Below, in pieces: positions 1-11,100 of a DNA stretch of 54,769 nt. Each line of letters starts with the position of its first letter. Position 1 is the first letter of the stretch. The notes under the pieces were generated by a model. The model saw nothing but the letters and a program-made list of their open reading frames with translations. It did not search any database and was not told where the DNA came from. The translations under genes and the position numbers were made by a program. Source of the stretch: Bacteroidia bacterium (lineage in GTDB: Bacteria > Bacteroidota > Bacteroidia > Bacteroidales > Paludibacteraceae). The stretch lies in the NCBI GenBank assembly GCA_009929375.1, contig SAAO01000030.1:1-54769 (forward strand). The letters run 5' to 3'.

Positions 1-75
1 GCTCGAATTTAAAATACAAATTGTTGACTTGATAAAAGCTATGTTTTACCAAATCAACAATAATATAATACGAAA

Positions 76-1947
76 ATGGGCTTTTTAAGGCTCGACTATG
101 TAAAACCCGGAGCAACAGGAACAGGAGCTTCGTGGAACGATGCCCTTGGCAATATTCAGGAAGCCATAACTGCTGCAAAAGCCGACCCTGCAGCCCGTAA
201 GGACGTTTGGGTAGCTACTGGCGAATTCGAAATCACCTCAGCTATTTCCCTGCTCGACAGTATAAACGTTTATGGAAGTTTTGCAGGAACTGAGAGCGCA
301 GTTTCCGAACGTGCCAAAGTGGCCGGAGGAAAAGCCTGGGAATTTGCAAATCCAACCACACTGAAAGGTAACAACTCCCGACTGATTCAGGTTGCAGCTG
401 CGTTAGACATTCCAACCACTTTCGACGGTTTTATTCTGACTGATGGAAATGGAAAAGGAACAGTGACAGATGGTAGCGGTGGTGCTGCCCTTATTCGTCC
501 AAACCTGATTATGCAAAACTGTATTGTACAAAACAGTACAAGTGCTGCAGCCGGAGGCGGCATAATGATGAACACCGGAGGAACTTTACGTAATTGTCTT
601 ATCAGAAATAATGTGCAAACTACAGGAAATAACGGTGGTGGAGGTGTTTTCTGTAACACAAGCACCAACGGATTCCTGGGTTACATCGAAAACTGCGACA
701 TTACAGGCAACAGTTCTACTGTACGTGGTGCCGGTATCGGCATACAGGGATCAACCAATACTTATATCTCAAATTGCCGTATTTACAACAATGTATCTGT
801 TGACGGAACCACATTGAAACCCGGAGCCGGAATTTACGCAAACAGTGCAGCTAACCAGATAATCAACAATCTGATTTACAACAACAGTGGTGAAAATGCA
901 GTTTATTACAATGGCGGAAATCTTTACAACAATATTATTGTAAAAAATATTGGTGGACTTTACGGAGCAGGTAATACTATTAAAATGATCAACAATGTTG
1001 TATGGGCCTGCTATAAAGATGCTACACTGGCAACTGCCACAAGCATTACCGGTGCTGCTAACTCAAACTCAATAGTTCATAACAATGCTACTTACAATCC
1101 GCTTCCAACAGATAAAAGCTGGAATCTGGCTGACAATGTATTGTTATCGTCCAATATTTCGAATGGCGATGTAACCGATCCTGCCGCCGGAACACTCGGC
1201 AGCGGACCTAAATTCACAAAAGTTTCTTCATTTATCGGAGCATCCACTGCTGCCGAACATCTTCTGAACCTCGACAGTGTTAACTGGAGCCTCAACGGCG
1301 CTTCGCCACTTGTAAATATCGGAAAAACTGTAGAAGCAGTGACCAGCGATTTTGCAGGACTTCCACGTCCACAAGGATATCCACAGGCCGAAGCAAAATA
1401 TGATATCGGTGCATACGAATTACCATATTATATTGTGGTTGCAGGCGAAGGCGATACAGGCAACGGTTTTATTTATTCAGCTTTGGGCGAAATTTTGGCC
1501 AAAGATTACACTTATGGTTATGCAAAAGGCAGTAAACTCGAACTCTTCTTCGAACCTAAATCAGGTTACGAAATGGAAAGAGCCTTTTATACTGTTTCAA
1601 ACGATGGCGGACTGACATTTACCGGAAACGAAGTGGATTTCAAAAACGACATAGACAAGGACGGTTTCTGGAGTATGGCTGTACACAATTCTTTCAAAGT
1701 GAACATTGTATGGCGTTCACTCACCTCAGTAAAATCGCTTAGCGATGCAGGTATTAATTGTTTTGGCAAAGAGGGTGGAATTCAAATCAATGGCATTCCT
1801 TCTGCACAGGAAATAAGCATTTACAATGCCTCGGGTATGAAAGTAAAAACCATTACTACAAATAACTCTGATGCTTTTGTATCGCTCACTCAGGGCATTT
1901 ATCTTGTAAAAATGAACGAAGGAGTACAAAAAGTATTTGTAAAATAA
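76..1947 (+). CDS. Right-handed beta-helix protein with T9SS C-terminal sorting domain, no visible signal peptide
   Basis: The N-terminal part (YVKPGATGTGASW) is typical of secreted parallel beta-helix proteins. Residues about 130-310 hold repeated coil-like turns of the form N-C-x-I-x-N (NCIVQNS, NCLIRNN, NCDITGN, NCRIYNN), the ladder pattern of a beta-helix that binds or cuts polysaccharide. The last 65 residues look like a type A T9SS sorting domain, with IYNASGMKVKT and GIYLVKMNEG ending in KVFVK. Such cargo normally has a Sec signal peptide, but this ORF opens MGFLRLDYVKPG. In-frame stops at 10-12, 25-27 and 61-63 rule out an in-frame extension inside the window. The gene may have lost its 5' end, or the first bases of the window may not be its native upstream. 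It lies just before susC and probably belongs to the PUL. The enzyme class cannot be named; pectate-lyase-like or purely binding are both possible. Confidence 0.75.
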   Translation: MGFLRLDYVKPGATGTGASWNDALGNIQEAITAAKADPAARKDVWVATGEFEITSAISLLDSINVYGSFAGTESAVSERAKVAGGKAWEFANPTTLKGNNSRLIQVAAALDIPTTFDGFILTDGNGKGTVTDGSGGAALIRPNLIMQNCIVQNSTSAAAGGGIMMNTGGTLRNCLIRNNVQTTGNNGGGGVFCNTSTNGFLGYIENCDITGNSSTVRGAGIGIQGSTNTYISNCRIYNNVSVDGTTLKPGAGIYANSAANQIINNLIYNNSGENAVYYNGGNLYNNIIVKNIGGLYGAGNTIKMINNVVWACYKDATLATATSITGAANSNSIVHNNATYNPLPTDKSWNLADNVLLSSNISNGDVTDPAAGTLGSGPKFTKVSSFIGASTAAEHLLNLDSVNWSLNGASPLVNIGKTVEAVTSDFAGLPRPQGYPQAEAKYDIGAYELPYYIVVAGEGDTGNGFIYSALGEILAKDYTYGYAKGSKLELFFEPKSGYEMERAFYTVSNDGGLTFTGNEVDFKNDIDKDGFWSMAVHNSFKVNIVWRSLTSVKSLSDAGINCFGKEGGIQINGIPSAQEISIYNASGMKVKTITTNNSDAFVSLTQGIYLVKMNEGVQKVFVK

Positions 1948-2023
1948 TATCAAAGTAAAGAAGGCAGTATCAAAAGTATACTTGAGCAATTTCAAAGCTG
2001 CAAATTATAATAACTTTTTGTTT

Positions 2024-2140
2024 TGCCCCTAATTACTCCCTTTGGTCGTGACCTTTGGTTCCCCTAAAGGGGACTTAGTTTGTGCAACGTAATATCTTTA
2101 TTTGCACAATGTCAAAGCCCCCTTTAGGGGGTTGGGGGCA
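2024..2140. repeat. Pair of inverted palindromic REP-like elements
   Basis: At 2117-2140 there is CCCCCTTTAGGGGG followed by TTGGGGGCA. At 2024-2073 a copy lies in the opposite orientation (CCCCTAAAGGGG at 2061-2072, its TGCCCCTAAT end at 2024-2033), interrupted by about 27 bases. Between them TTGTGCAA (2080-2087) and TTGCACAA (2102-2109) are also inverted, so the block can fold into one large cruciform. Two more copies of the same unit lie at 14534 and 15871. This is the only clear content of the 307-base gap before susC; no canonical TAnnTTTG promoter box is visible there. Confidence 0.8.
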
Positions 2141-2254
2141 GTTGAATGAATCGATTTGTAAGTTTTTGTTTTATTCTCTTTGCTTTTGATACAACCTTCT
2201 TCACTAACCTTAATTATTTGTGTAAATTTATCCAATACACTCAATAAAACACCA

Positions 2255-5200
2255 ATGAAAAATAAACTTCAAAAAGCAGTTTTAATGTTTCTGACAATCA
2301 TGCTGTCGGCATTCAGCATGGCTCAGAACAACATTACTATCACCGGAACCGTATTCGACGAAACAGGCGAAAGTCTTCCGGGGGTAAACATTATCATCAA
2401 AGGTCAGGACAAGGGAACCATTACCGATTTCGATGGTAAATTTGGTATAACAGTGGCCAACACCAATGCTATTCTGGTTTTCTCGTATCTGGGTTACGAA
2501 ACTCAGGAGCGCAAGGTAGAACGTAACAAACCCATGGTCATTACCCTGAAAGAAGAATCGAAAGCCCTTAACGAAGTAATGGTAATTGGCTATCAGGATG
2601 TAAAAAAGAAAGACCTTACCGGTTCGGTGGCCAAAGCCAACCTCGACGACATGATGAAAGCTCCTGTGGCCAGTTTCGACCAGGCTCTGGCCGGACGAAT
2701 TGCAGGTGTGAATGTTAGCTCCGGTGAAGGAACACCCGGTGGAACAATGAACATTGTAATCCGTGGTAACAACTCACTTACTCAGGAAAACTCACCCCTT
2801 TATGTAATCGATGGTTTTCCGGTGGAAGATCCTACAGTGGGAAGTTCAATCAACCCCAACGATATTGAGTCTATTGATATTTTGAAAGATGCATCGGCCA
2901 CAGCCATATACGGAGCCCGTGGTGCCAACGGTGTTATCATTATTTCCACTAAAAAAGGGAAAATCGGAGAACCGGTATTCACTTACGACGGTTCGTATGG
3001 TGTACAACGCATTACCCGTGCCATTCCAATGATGGATGCTTACGAATTTGTTCGCATGCAATCCGAAATCTATACTCCCGCCGACATGACCGGAAACCTG
3101 GGCTATTTCAAAACCCTGGACAACAAAACATACACACTCGACGATTATCGCAATGTACAACAATTTAACTGGCAGGATTTAATTTTCCGCGATGCCGCAC
3201 AACAAAACCACAGTCTGTCGTTTTCGGGTGGTACTGCCGGAAACCGCTACAACGCCTCACTGTCGTACTACGATCAGGACGGTGTGGTGATAGCTTCAAA
3301 CTACAACCGTATTCAGGGACGTCTCGGAACCAATATCCGTCGTAACAAACTGAACATAAACCTTACCACAAACTACTCAAGAGCTATACAAACAGGTAGT
3401 TCTCCTTCGCAATCGTCGTTCAGCGGTATGAACAACCTCTTCTACAGCGTTTGGGGTTACCGCCCTGTCACTCAGCCGGGCATCGACCTGAACACACTGC
3501 TCGACAATACTACTGACGAAGGCGTGGATCAGACCAACGACTATCGTTTCAACCCGATTTTGTCACTTAACAACGAATACCGTAAAAACTTTACCACATA
3601 CACTCAGTACAATGGGTTTGCCGAGTACGAAATTATGAAAGGTCTGAAACTGAAAGTATCAGGTGGTTACACTTACGACAATCGTCGCAGCGAAACTTTC
3701 AACAATTCGAAGACCCGTTATGGCTCACCTATTTCGAGCGACAAGGTGAATGCCACACTCACCACTGCCGAACGTCGCACATGGCTGAACGAAAACATTC
3801 TGACTTATCAGACCAATTTCAATAAAAAACATTACCTGAACAGCATGATAGGTTTAACCATGCAGGAATCCACATCCGATTTCTACAGCATGAAAACCAT
3901 CAATATCCCTTACGAAACGCTTGGAATGGCAGGAATGGGTCAGGGAACACCTAATCGCATTATTTCAACCATTTCGGAATGGAGTATGCTTTCGTATCTG
4001 GCCAGAATCAATTACAATTATCAATCGAAATATTACGCCACAGCTTCTTTCCGTGCCGACGGTTCGTCGAAATTCGGAAAAGAAAACCGTTTCGGATATT
4101 TCCCATCAGCTTCGCTGGCATGGAATTTTACCGAAGAGGAATTTATGAAACCTGCTACCCGTTTTCTCAATTCAGGTAAGCTGCGTGCAAGCTGGGGTGT
4201 CACCGGTAACAACCGCGTGGGCGAATACGACACTTATGCGCTTTTCGAAGCATTGCAGGCAGCCTCAGGCAACTATTCGAAACCCGAAGATGTGACGCAC
4301 GGTGTGTATCCGTTCAACAATACCATTACTTCGGTAGGTGTGGTACCCACCAGCCTTTCGAACCCGAACCTGAAATGGGAAACCACCGGTCAGACCAACC
4401 TCGGATTTGATCTCGGATTTTTCAAGGACAGAATCAGTGTGACTTTCGACTGGTACAATAAAATTACTTCGGATTTGCTTCTTCAGGCTACTCTTGTACC
4501 TTCGGCAGGTTACGGAAGTGTAATGAAAAACATTGGAAAAGTTCAGAATCAGGGTATTGAACTTACACTCAACACTGTAAATTTCCAGACTAAAAAATTC
4601 AAATGGACTTCGAACTTCAATATTGCCCTGAACCGGAACAAAGTACTGGAACTGGCCGAAAATCAGTTGGCTATGCTTAGCAATGGTTATTTCGATCAGA
4701 GTTTCACTGCGCCCAACTACATTGCCAAAGTGGGTTATCCAATTGGTATGATGTATGGTTACCTCTTCGAAGGAACTTACAAGGTGGACGAATTTGATTT
4801 TGACGGAGCCAACTATACGCTCAAACCCGGTATTGCACGTTTTACTTCTGAGAACAACACACAGCCCGGTTTCCCTAAATATACCGATATCAACAAGGAT
4901 GGTGTGATCGACTCGAACGACCAGACTTTCATTGGACGCGGTGAAGCTCTGCACATTGGTGGTTTTACCAATAATTTCGAATACGCTGGTTTCGACCTCA
5001 GCATTTTCTTCCAATGGTCGTATGGTTCCGACATTCTGAATGCCAACCGTCTGATGTTCGAAAGCGGATACAACAAACGCAAGGATCTGAACCAGTTTGC
5101 TTCGTTTGCCGATCGCTGGACATTCGATAATCAGGACAGCAACATTCCACGCATCAGCACTTCATCGTCGAACGGATTGTTCTCGAGTCGCATTATCGAA

Positions 5201-5446
5201 GATGGATCGTATCTGCGTCTGAAAACACTTTCGCTGGGCTATACTTTCAGTCCGAAATTATTGAAAAAGATCAAAATCAACACTGCCAGAGTGTATGTAT
5301 CGGGTCAAAACCTGTTTACTCTGACAAATTACAGTGGTTACGATCCCGAAGTTTCTATCCGTAACACAGCGCTTACACCAAATCTTGATTTCTCGGCTTA
5401 TCCACGTGCTGCGTCAGTCAATGCCGGTCTGAATATTAGTTTTTAA
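2255..5446 (+). CDS. SusC-family TonB-dependent outer-membrane transporter
   Basis: A 1063-residue outer-membrane barrel that imports oligosaccharides together with the SusD lipoprotein encoded next. The start chosen gives a clean signal peptide (MKNKLQKAVLMFLTIMLSAFSMAQ); an upstream in-frame ATG at 2180 would put 25 odd residues before it. After the signal come a carboxypeptidase-regulatory-like domain (about 28-105), the SusC plug with SPLYVIDGFP, IESIDILKDASATAIYG and RGANGVIIISTKKG, and the barrel ending in an aromatic-rich strand with terminal Phe (LNISF). Length is normal for SusC/RagA. The susD gene follows after 23 bases and three more genes follow with short gaps, so one transcript is likely. 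Substrate is inferred from the linked lyases: a uronic-acid-containing glycan. Confidence 0.95.
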   Translation: MKNKLQKAVLMFLTIMLSAFSMAQNNITITGTVFDETGESLPGVNIIIKGQDKGTITDFDGKFGITVANTNAILVFSYLGYETQERKVERNKPMVITLKEESKALNEVMVIGYQDVKKKDLTGSVAKANLDDMMKAPVASFDQALAGRIAGVNVSSGEGTPGGTMNIVIRGNNSLTQENSPLYVIDGFPVEDPTVGSSINPNDIESIDILKDASATAIYGARGANGVIIISTKKGKIGEPVFTYDGSYGVQRITRAIPMMDAYEFVRMQSEIYTPADMTGNLGYFKTLDNKTYTLDDYRNVQQFNWQDLIFRDAAQQNHSLSFSGGTAGNRYNASLSYYDQDGVVIASNYNRIQGRLGTNIRRNKLNINLTTNYSRAIQTGSSPSQSSFSGMNNLFYSVWGYRPVTQPGIDLNTLLDNTTDEGVDQTNDYRFNPILSLNNEYRKNFTTYTQYNGFAEYEIMKGLKLKVSGGYTYDNRRSETFNNSKTRYGSPISSDKVNATLTTAERRTWLNENILTYQTNFNKKHYLNSMIGLTMQESTSDFYSMKTINIPYETLGMAGMGQGTPNRIISTISEWSMLSYLARINYNYQSKYYATASFRADGSSKFGKENRFGYFPSASLAWNFTEEEFMKPATRFLNSGKLRASWGVTGNNRVGEYDTYALFEALQAASGNYSKPEDVTHGVYPFNNTITSVGVVPTSLSNPNLKWETTGQTNLGFDLGFFKDRISVTFDWYNKITSDLLLQATLVPSAGYGSVMKNIGKVQNQGIELTLNTVNFQTKKFKWTSNFNIALNRNKVLELAENQLAMLSNGYFDQSFTAPNYIAKVGYPIGMMYGYLFEGTYKVDEFDFDGANYTLKPGIARFTSENNTQPGFPKYTDINKDGVIDSNDQTFIGRGEALHIGGFTNNFEYAGFDLSIFFQWSYGSDILNANRLMFESGYNKRKDLNQFASFADRWTFDNQDSNIPRISTSSSNGLFSSRIIEDGSYLRLKTLSLGYTFSPKLLKKIKINTARVYVSGQNLFTLTNYSGYDPEVSIRNTALTPNLDFSAYPRAASVNAGLNISF

Positions 5447-5469
5447 TCTGTAAAAATCAATTACTCAAA

Positions 5470-7182
5470 ATGAAAGCATTTAAAATATTTATCCTTAGTT
5501 TCGCCCTGATCGGGTTGGCTTCCTGTTCCGATTTTCTGGAAAAGGAACCGCATACACTGACAGCTGAAACCTTTTTCAACAATGCGAACGAGCTAGAAGC
5601 ATTCCTTACCGGAGTGTACAGCCCCATTATGCAGGAACATTTTTACGGAAACAACTATCCACTGTATAATGCCGGAGGCGACGACCTGACTTTCTTTCAG
5701 CGTTCGAGTGCCACAAGCAGTATTCTTTGCGCCAATGCCAACAGCAGCAATACTTACATCAGCACTTACTGGCGAATTTTGTACGAAGGCGTGAGTCGTG
5801 CCAATATTTTACTGGCCAATGTGGATAAAAATCCGGAGATAGCACAAAGCGTGCGCGACCGTGTGCGTGCCGAAGCACTTTTTCTGCGTTCGTTCTACTA
5901 TTTCAACCTTGTACAGGGTTGGGGTGATGTACCTTTGCGACTCGAACCTACTGTAAAAGTTACCGGACTCGACGCCGCCCGTACCGACAAACAGGTTATT
6001 TACAATCAGATTATCAGTGACATTGAAGCTGCGATCCCAAATTTACTGACAGCTACCGATATCAGTTATACCGGTCGTGCTACACAGTCGGCTGCCAAAG
6101 GTATTCTGGCACGTATTTATCTGTTCCGTGCGGGTGAACATTTCCGCGATAACCAGCCTGCCGGACCTGAAGTACAGGGATATTTTGCCGAAGCAAAACG
6201 CTGGGCACTCGAAGTAAAAGAAAGCATGCTTCACGGACTTGTAACTCCTTACAGCCGCGTGTTTATGGATCTGGCTCAGGACAAATACAACAGCACCGGA
6301 GTGCGCGAAAGCATCTGGGAAGCTGAAGAAGCCGGCAATCGTGGAACGGTAGAACAGGCTGCCGGTCGTATCGGAAACACTATCGGATTCGGAAGCAGCA
6401 ATGATTTTTCTTCCACCGAAGGCATCAAAGAACTGATGGGACTCGCCAATCCTGGTTACAGCTACAAATTTGCTTATGCATCGCTGAAACTTTACGAAAT
6501 GTACGAAGCCGAAGGCGATACTGCCCGTGGCGACTGGAACATTGCCAACTATGAATACACTTTTGCTTCAGCAGCACCGAAACAGGTTACCGGAAGAAAG
6601 TATTATTTCGGAAAACTCCGCCCCGGTACTGTAGCACCTGATGGATATACCTTCATTGAAGAAACTGCAAGTGTGAGCAACCGCACCAAAACACGTTGCG
6701 CAGCAAAATATCGTCGCGAACATGAAGTAGTTGGACCAAAGAACAAAAACTACACTCCGATCAACTTCCCGATTCTGCGTTACAGCGACATTCTGCTTAT
6801 GATTGCCGAGGCCGACAACGAACTTACCGCTGTTCCTTCCGACCTGGCTTACGAATGTATCGATGCAGTGCGTGTGCGTGCAGGCATTACCCCTCTGACC
6901 GGCGCAGGACTTACCAAAGAACAATTCCGTGATTTTATCAAAAAAGAACGCGCCATGGAGTTTGCCTTCGAGGCACTTCGTCGCTGGGATTTGATTCGCT
7001 GGGGTGATTTCACCGTGACCATGCGTAACATGCAGGCAGTAGTGGAACAGGATGGTTGGTCATCGGGTCTGAAATATGCTGCAGCTTATTACAATGTATC
7101 GGACGCTTACAATTATTTCCCTATTCCTGACACCGAAATGTCGGTAAACAAACTTATTACTGTAAACAATCCGGGTTGGTAA
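5470..7182 (+). CDS. RagB/SusD family glycan-binding lipoprotein
   Basis: Surface lipoprotein that caps the SusC barrel and captures glycan fragments. The signal ends in a lipobox (LASC) with acceptor Cys19, followed by the family opening SDFLEKEPHTLTAETFFNNANELEAFLTGVY. Internal marks include RAEALFLRSFYYFNLVQGWGDVPL in the TPR half and FPILRYSDILLMIAEADNEL plus MEFAFEALRRWDLIRWG in the C-terminal half, all standard SusD landmarks. The length of 570 residues is usual. It sits 23 bases after susC and 27 bases before the next lipoprotein gene, the classical PUL order. Which glycan it binds cannot be read from the sequence. Confidence 0.95.
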   Translation: MKAFKIFILSFALIGLASCSDFLEKEPHTLTAETFFNNANELEAFLTGVYSPIMQEHFYGNNYPLYNAGGDDLTFFQRSSATSSILCANANSSNTYISTYWRILYEGVSRANILLANVDKNPEIAQSVRDRVRAEALFLRSFYYFNLVQGWGDVPLRLEPTVKVTGLDAARTDKQVIYNQIISDIEAAIPNLLTATDISYTGRATQSAAKGILARIYLFRAGEHFRDNQPAGPEVQGYFAEAKRWALEVKESMLHGLVTPYSRVFMDLAQDKYNSTGVRESIWEAEEAGNRGTVEQAAGRIGNTIGFGSSNDFSSTEGIKELMGLANPGYSYKFAYASLKLYEMYEAEGDTARGDWNIANYEYTFASAAPKQVTGRKYYFGKLRPGTVAPDGYTFIEETASVSNRTKTRCAAKYRREHEVVGPKNKNYTPINFPILRYSDILLMIAEADNELTAVPSDLAYECIDAVRVRAGITPLTGAGLTKEQFRDFIKKERAMEFAFEALRRWDLIRWGDFTVTMRNMQAVVEQDGWSSGLKYAAAYYNVSDAYNYFPIPDTEMSVNKLITVNNPGW

Positions 7183-7209
7183 TTCTATAAACATAAAAAA
7201 CACAGAGAT

Positions 7210-8148
7210 ATGAAAATCAAATATATTTTCCTGATATCCATTTTTGCAGGACTATTTACCGCCTGTCAGGATGCACTCGAACAACCACTGAAATTCGATG
7301 TAACTGTGGAGCCGGCTGCCGGAGTAACTATTACCGACAGTGTCATCACTGCTGCAAAAGGAACTACGGTGAAATTTAATTTCGCCGGAGAACCCGACTT
7401 CATTTCATTTGCATACGAAAGATTTGTGCCAACCAATGCAACTTTGAGTTTTTCGACTCAGGCTGCGTGGGGAACACATATTGAAAACACACTAAAAGTG
7501 TATATCTCGGAAAGCTTTCAGGGCTTGTTGCTCAACGACTTTGGAAAAGACTCCACAGCAATAAGTACACACTCATGGATAGATGTAACTGCAACATCGA
7601 ATCTGCCAACAGTGGCCAATACAAAACAAAAAGCTGAAATTTCTGTCAATGATTATCGTGGTAAAACACTCACCATCGCTTTTCGTTACAAAACCGATTT
7701 TGTAGCCGACTGGCAACCTACATGGATTGTATCCGACCTGCAAATTGACAATACGCTGACCACCGACAATTCGAAAGTATCGACTTATCTGGCAGCTACC
7801 ATGGGCTTTTCGCCTTTCGATATGCTGAACAAAACGGCAGCTTACAACAGCGAATCGCTTGCCGGAGTTTGGTATATCAACAATCCGGCTGCTATGGAAA
7901 TAAAACGTACAGCACGCGACAATGCACTCAATCACGACTGGCTGATATCCAAACCTATTGAAATTCCATTGGGACAAACTGAAAATTCGGCAGTCACTTC
8001 GGTGAAAAACATTAGTAACAGAGTGGAAAACTACTCCTATACTTTCAGTAAAGTGGGTGAGTATATTGTAAAGTTCAACGCTGCAAATCAAAACTATTTA
8101 CACAGCGAATCGACGGAAAGAACAATTAAAGTAAGAATTACAGAATAA
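7210..8148 (+). CDS. DUF5017-type surface lipoprotein of the PUL
   Basis: 312-residue lipoprotein: signal peptide with lipobox FTAC and acceptor Cys19, then a beta-rich domain from about residue 28 (KFDVTVEP) resembling DUF5017 proteins that sit beside SusCD in other Bacteroidota. Features such as the KGTTVKFNFAGEPDFISF stretch, the RGKTLTIAFRYKTD stretch and WIVSDLQIDN fit a carbohydrate-binding jelly-roll-like fold. Its place straight after susD matches SusE/F-like surface glycan-binding proteins. It ends 6 bases before the first lyase gene. The family match is from memory of sequence style. A binding role is inference; no catalytic motif is visible. Confidence 0.7.
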   Translation: MKIKYIFLISIFAGLFTACQDALEQPLKFDVTVEPAAGVTITDSVITAAKGTTVKFNFAGEPDFISFAYERFVPTNATLSFSTQAAWGTHIENTLKVYISESFQGLLLNDFGKDSTAISTHSWIDVTATSNLPTVANTKQKAEISVNDYRGKTLTIAFRYKTDFVADWQPTWIVSDLQIDNTLTTDNSKVSTYLAATMGFSPFDMLNKTAAYNSESLAGVWYINNPAAMEIKRTARDNALNHDWLISKPIEIPLGQTENSAVTSVKNISNRVENYSYTFSKVGEYIVKFNAANQNYLHSESTERTIKVRITE

Positions 8149-8154
8149 ATCATT

Positions 8155-11100
8155 ATGCGCCAGATCCTCATTTTCATATTTACTGCAATAAGTTTTGCTG
8201 CCGGAGCTCAGAATTTCAGCTTCGACAACGGAGCCATCGCGCCCTTCAGCGCCACAAACGCACAACTCAATATTGTGCAGGCTCCTTACAAGGATGGAAA
8301 TGCAGCTATGGAATGGAAATGGACAAACGCATCGGTTTTGAAAGTAGATTATGCGGTAACTCACAAAAACTTCCGCGATGGTGTTATCTTTTGGGTTTAC
8401 AACGAAAATCCGACGAACAACCCGCTGAAAGCCGAATACCGTGATGCAAACAACACTGTGCAATATGCTTTCGAATTTGGTCTGAACTTCAAAGGCTGGC
8501 GTATTTGCCGTATTGGCAGCAAATATATGACCGGACCGAAACAACAAAGTGCTGGTTTGAAACTGCATTTGGTTAGTCCGGCCGGTGTTTCGCAGGGACG
8601 ATTATTTATCGATCGTTTCTCGTTTGTAGCCGATGTAAATTACCAGAATGCTCCTGACGCGCAACAACCCAACAACACCGAAGCGGCTTATCTGATTCAC
8701 TGGAATTCGCTCTGGAAATGGGAAAGTACACTGGGTTACACGCAGGCTCTGCCGGCAAATTTATCGGCAGCACAAACCGAAGCACTCAGCAAAACCGAAC
8801 AGGCCATTGCTTCGCTCCTGCCCGTTTCGGCTAACAGTTCGCTGATCAACAATGCTAAAAATCTGTTTACAAATACCGGAATAAAAGCTGCCGGAAATTT
8901 CCTTACAGGATCACCGTTAGTTGTAAAACCCGACAAAAAAACAGGCGATATTACATTTGCCGATTTGGGAACCATGATGCTTGGATTTGCAGAGGATGCG
9001 GTTTTCAATCAGAACAATACATCGAAAAACAACTTCCTGTTGTTATGGGATTTTGCACCCGATCAGGGTTTTGCTTTTGGCAGCGCAATGGGCAACAATC
9101 ACCATTACGGTTACGAAACACGCGATATTTTCCGAGCCGCTTTTCTGATGCGTAACGAACTGAAAACGGCAGGAAAACTAACGAATGTAGCTGCTGCGCT
9201 CGGTTTCTGGAGCGGTCTCGCCGAATCGAGAGCCGACTACGACATCTCGCGCGATGGTGTGGTGGATTGTTGGAATACTTTGTTGTTCGAACGTTTAATC
9301 TCTGCCATGCTTATTCCGGCCGAAAACGAACGTTATCGCGCGGTGGAATCGCTTGTTCGCTGGACAGAAATGTCAATGGCCTGTACACCGGGAAATATGG
9401 GTGGCTTTAAACCCGAAGGATCTGTGTTTCATCATGCCGGACATTACCCTGCTTATGCCATTGGCGGACTCGATGGTTTGGGAAAATTTATGGCTGCCAT
9501 ACAGCCCGGAGGTTTTAAAATAAACACTGAAGCACGCCGTAATATGGCTAATGCACTGTTTGCCATGTCGCGTTACACCAATTTCCGCGACTGGACCATT
9601 GGCCTTGCCGGACGTCATCCGCATGCCGGAGCCATGAGTCAGGATGTTGTCAATGCATTTGCTTATCTGGCGCTTATGGGAGGTATTGAAAATCCGACAG
9701 ACAGTTACGACAAAAAACTGGCTGCTGAATATTTGTGCCTCGAAACTGAAAATACAACTCTGAAAAGTCGTTTCAGCGGATTGGCTGCAAATGATTTTAC
9801 GCAGGGATTTTTTGTAATGAATCACGCTGCGCTAGGAATTCATCGATTTGGGAATTCTTTGGTTACCATAAAAGGTTATAATTCGGACGTGTGGGGATCG
9901 GAAATTTACACTGCCGACAACCGCTACGGTCGTTATCAGAGTTATGGTGCTGTGGAAATACTAAACGGAGGTTCACCCGTATCGCGTTCCGAAAGCCGTT
10001 TCAGCGAAAATGGCTGGGACTGGAACCGACTGCCGGGCACCACAACCATTCATCTGCCACTTAACCTGCTCGAAAGCCCGGTAAGCGGCACTTTGATGGC
10101 CCGGTCGGAAGAAGATTTTGCCGGAGCCTCTTCCCTACTCGGACAATATGGTATTTTCGGAATGAAACTGAAAGAGAAAAACGATATCAACAACACCAAT
10201 TTTACTCCTGAATTTACAGCGCGTAAATCAGTTTTCACTTTCGGAAAACGTATTATCTGCATTGGTACAGACATTAATAATAACAATGCTGATTTCGTGA
10301 CGGAAACTACTCTTTTTCAGAATTCGATTAAAAACAGTACCGAAAAAATTTCGGTAAACGGCACATTTACCAACATCAACGATTACAGTTTCGATTCCGG
10401 AATTGCCTCCGCTCCTACCGTATTGAGTGATTTATCAGGTAATTTCTATCGTATTTCGGAACGTAACAGAGTGCTTATCAGTGGAGGCGAACAGGTTTCG
10501 GCACACAATAAAACCAAAGCCGAAACACGTGGCAACTTTGTAACTGCCCGCATCGATCACGGTCAGGCGCCCATTGATGCGCATTACGAGTATATGATAA
10601 TGCTCAAACCATCGCCTGCTGAGCAGCGCAACTGGAGTTCAAAACCTGAATATCAGATAATCAGGGCAGATAAAACCGCGCACATTGTGTTCGATGAAAT
10701 AAGCAAAACAACTGCCATTGTAAGCTTTGAACTCACACGCCCCGACGAAGGATTTATCAAAAGTATTTCGGAAGAAACATTGCTAATGTACAACGAAACC
10801 GACAATGGAACTATTGCCATGAGTGTTTGCGATCCGTCGTTGCATTTACCCGAAAAAACAAAAAACAGCGAAAGTACCATGCTTGCAGGAGCAGTAGTGC
10901 AGAAACAAATTTTGATTGAAGGTGCAAAAGAATTAGTCAATCCGATCGAAGCTGTGGAAATAAGTTATCAGAATCGAAATACACTTCTGACAGTAAATTG
11001 TCAGTTGGGAATTCCGGTGGAATTTGTGCTGAAAAACACTGTTTCAAACACTGAAAATACAACTGAAAATAAACTGAAAATTTCAAAAAACGATAATTCG

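Noticed and set aside
2180-2254. Upstream in-frame ATG for susC
   Set aside because: It would place 25 non-signal residues before a clean signal peptide starting at 2255.
4265-5014. 249-codon open frame on the minus strand inside susC
   Set aside because: Antisense shadow of SusC barrel codons; no family features.
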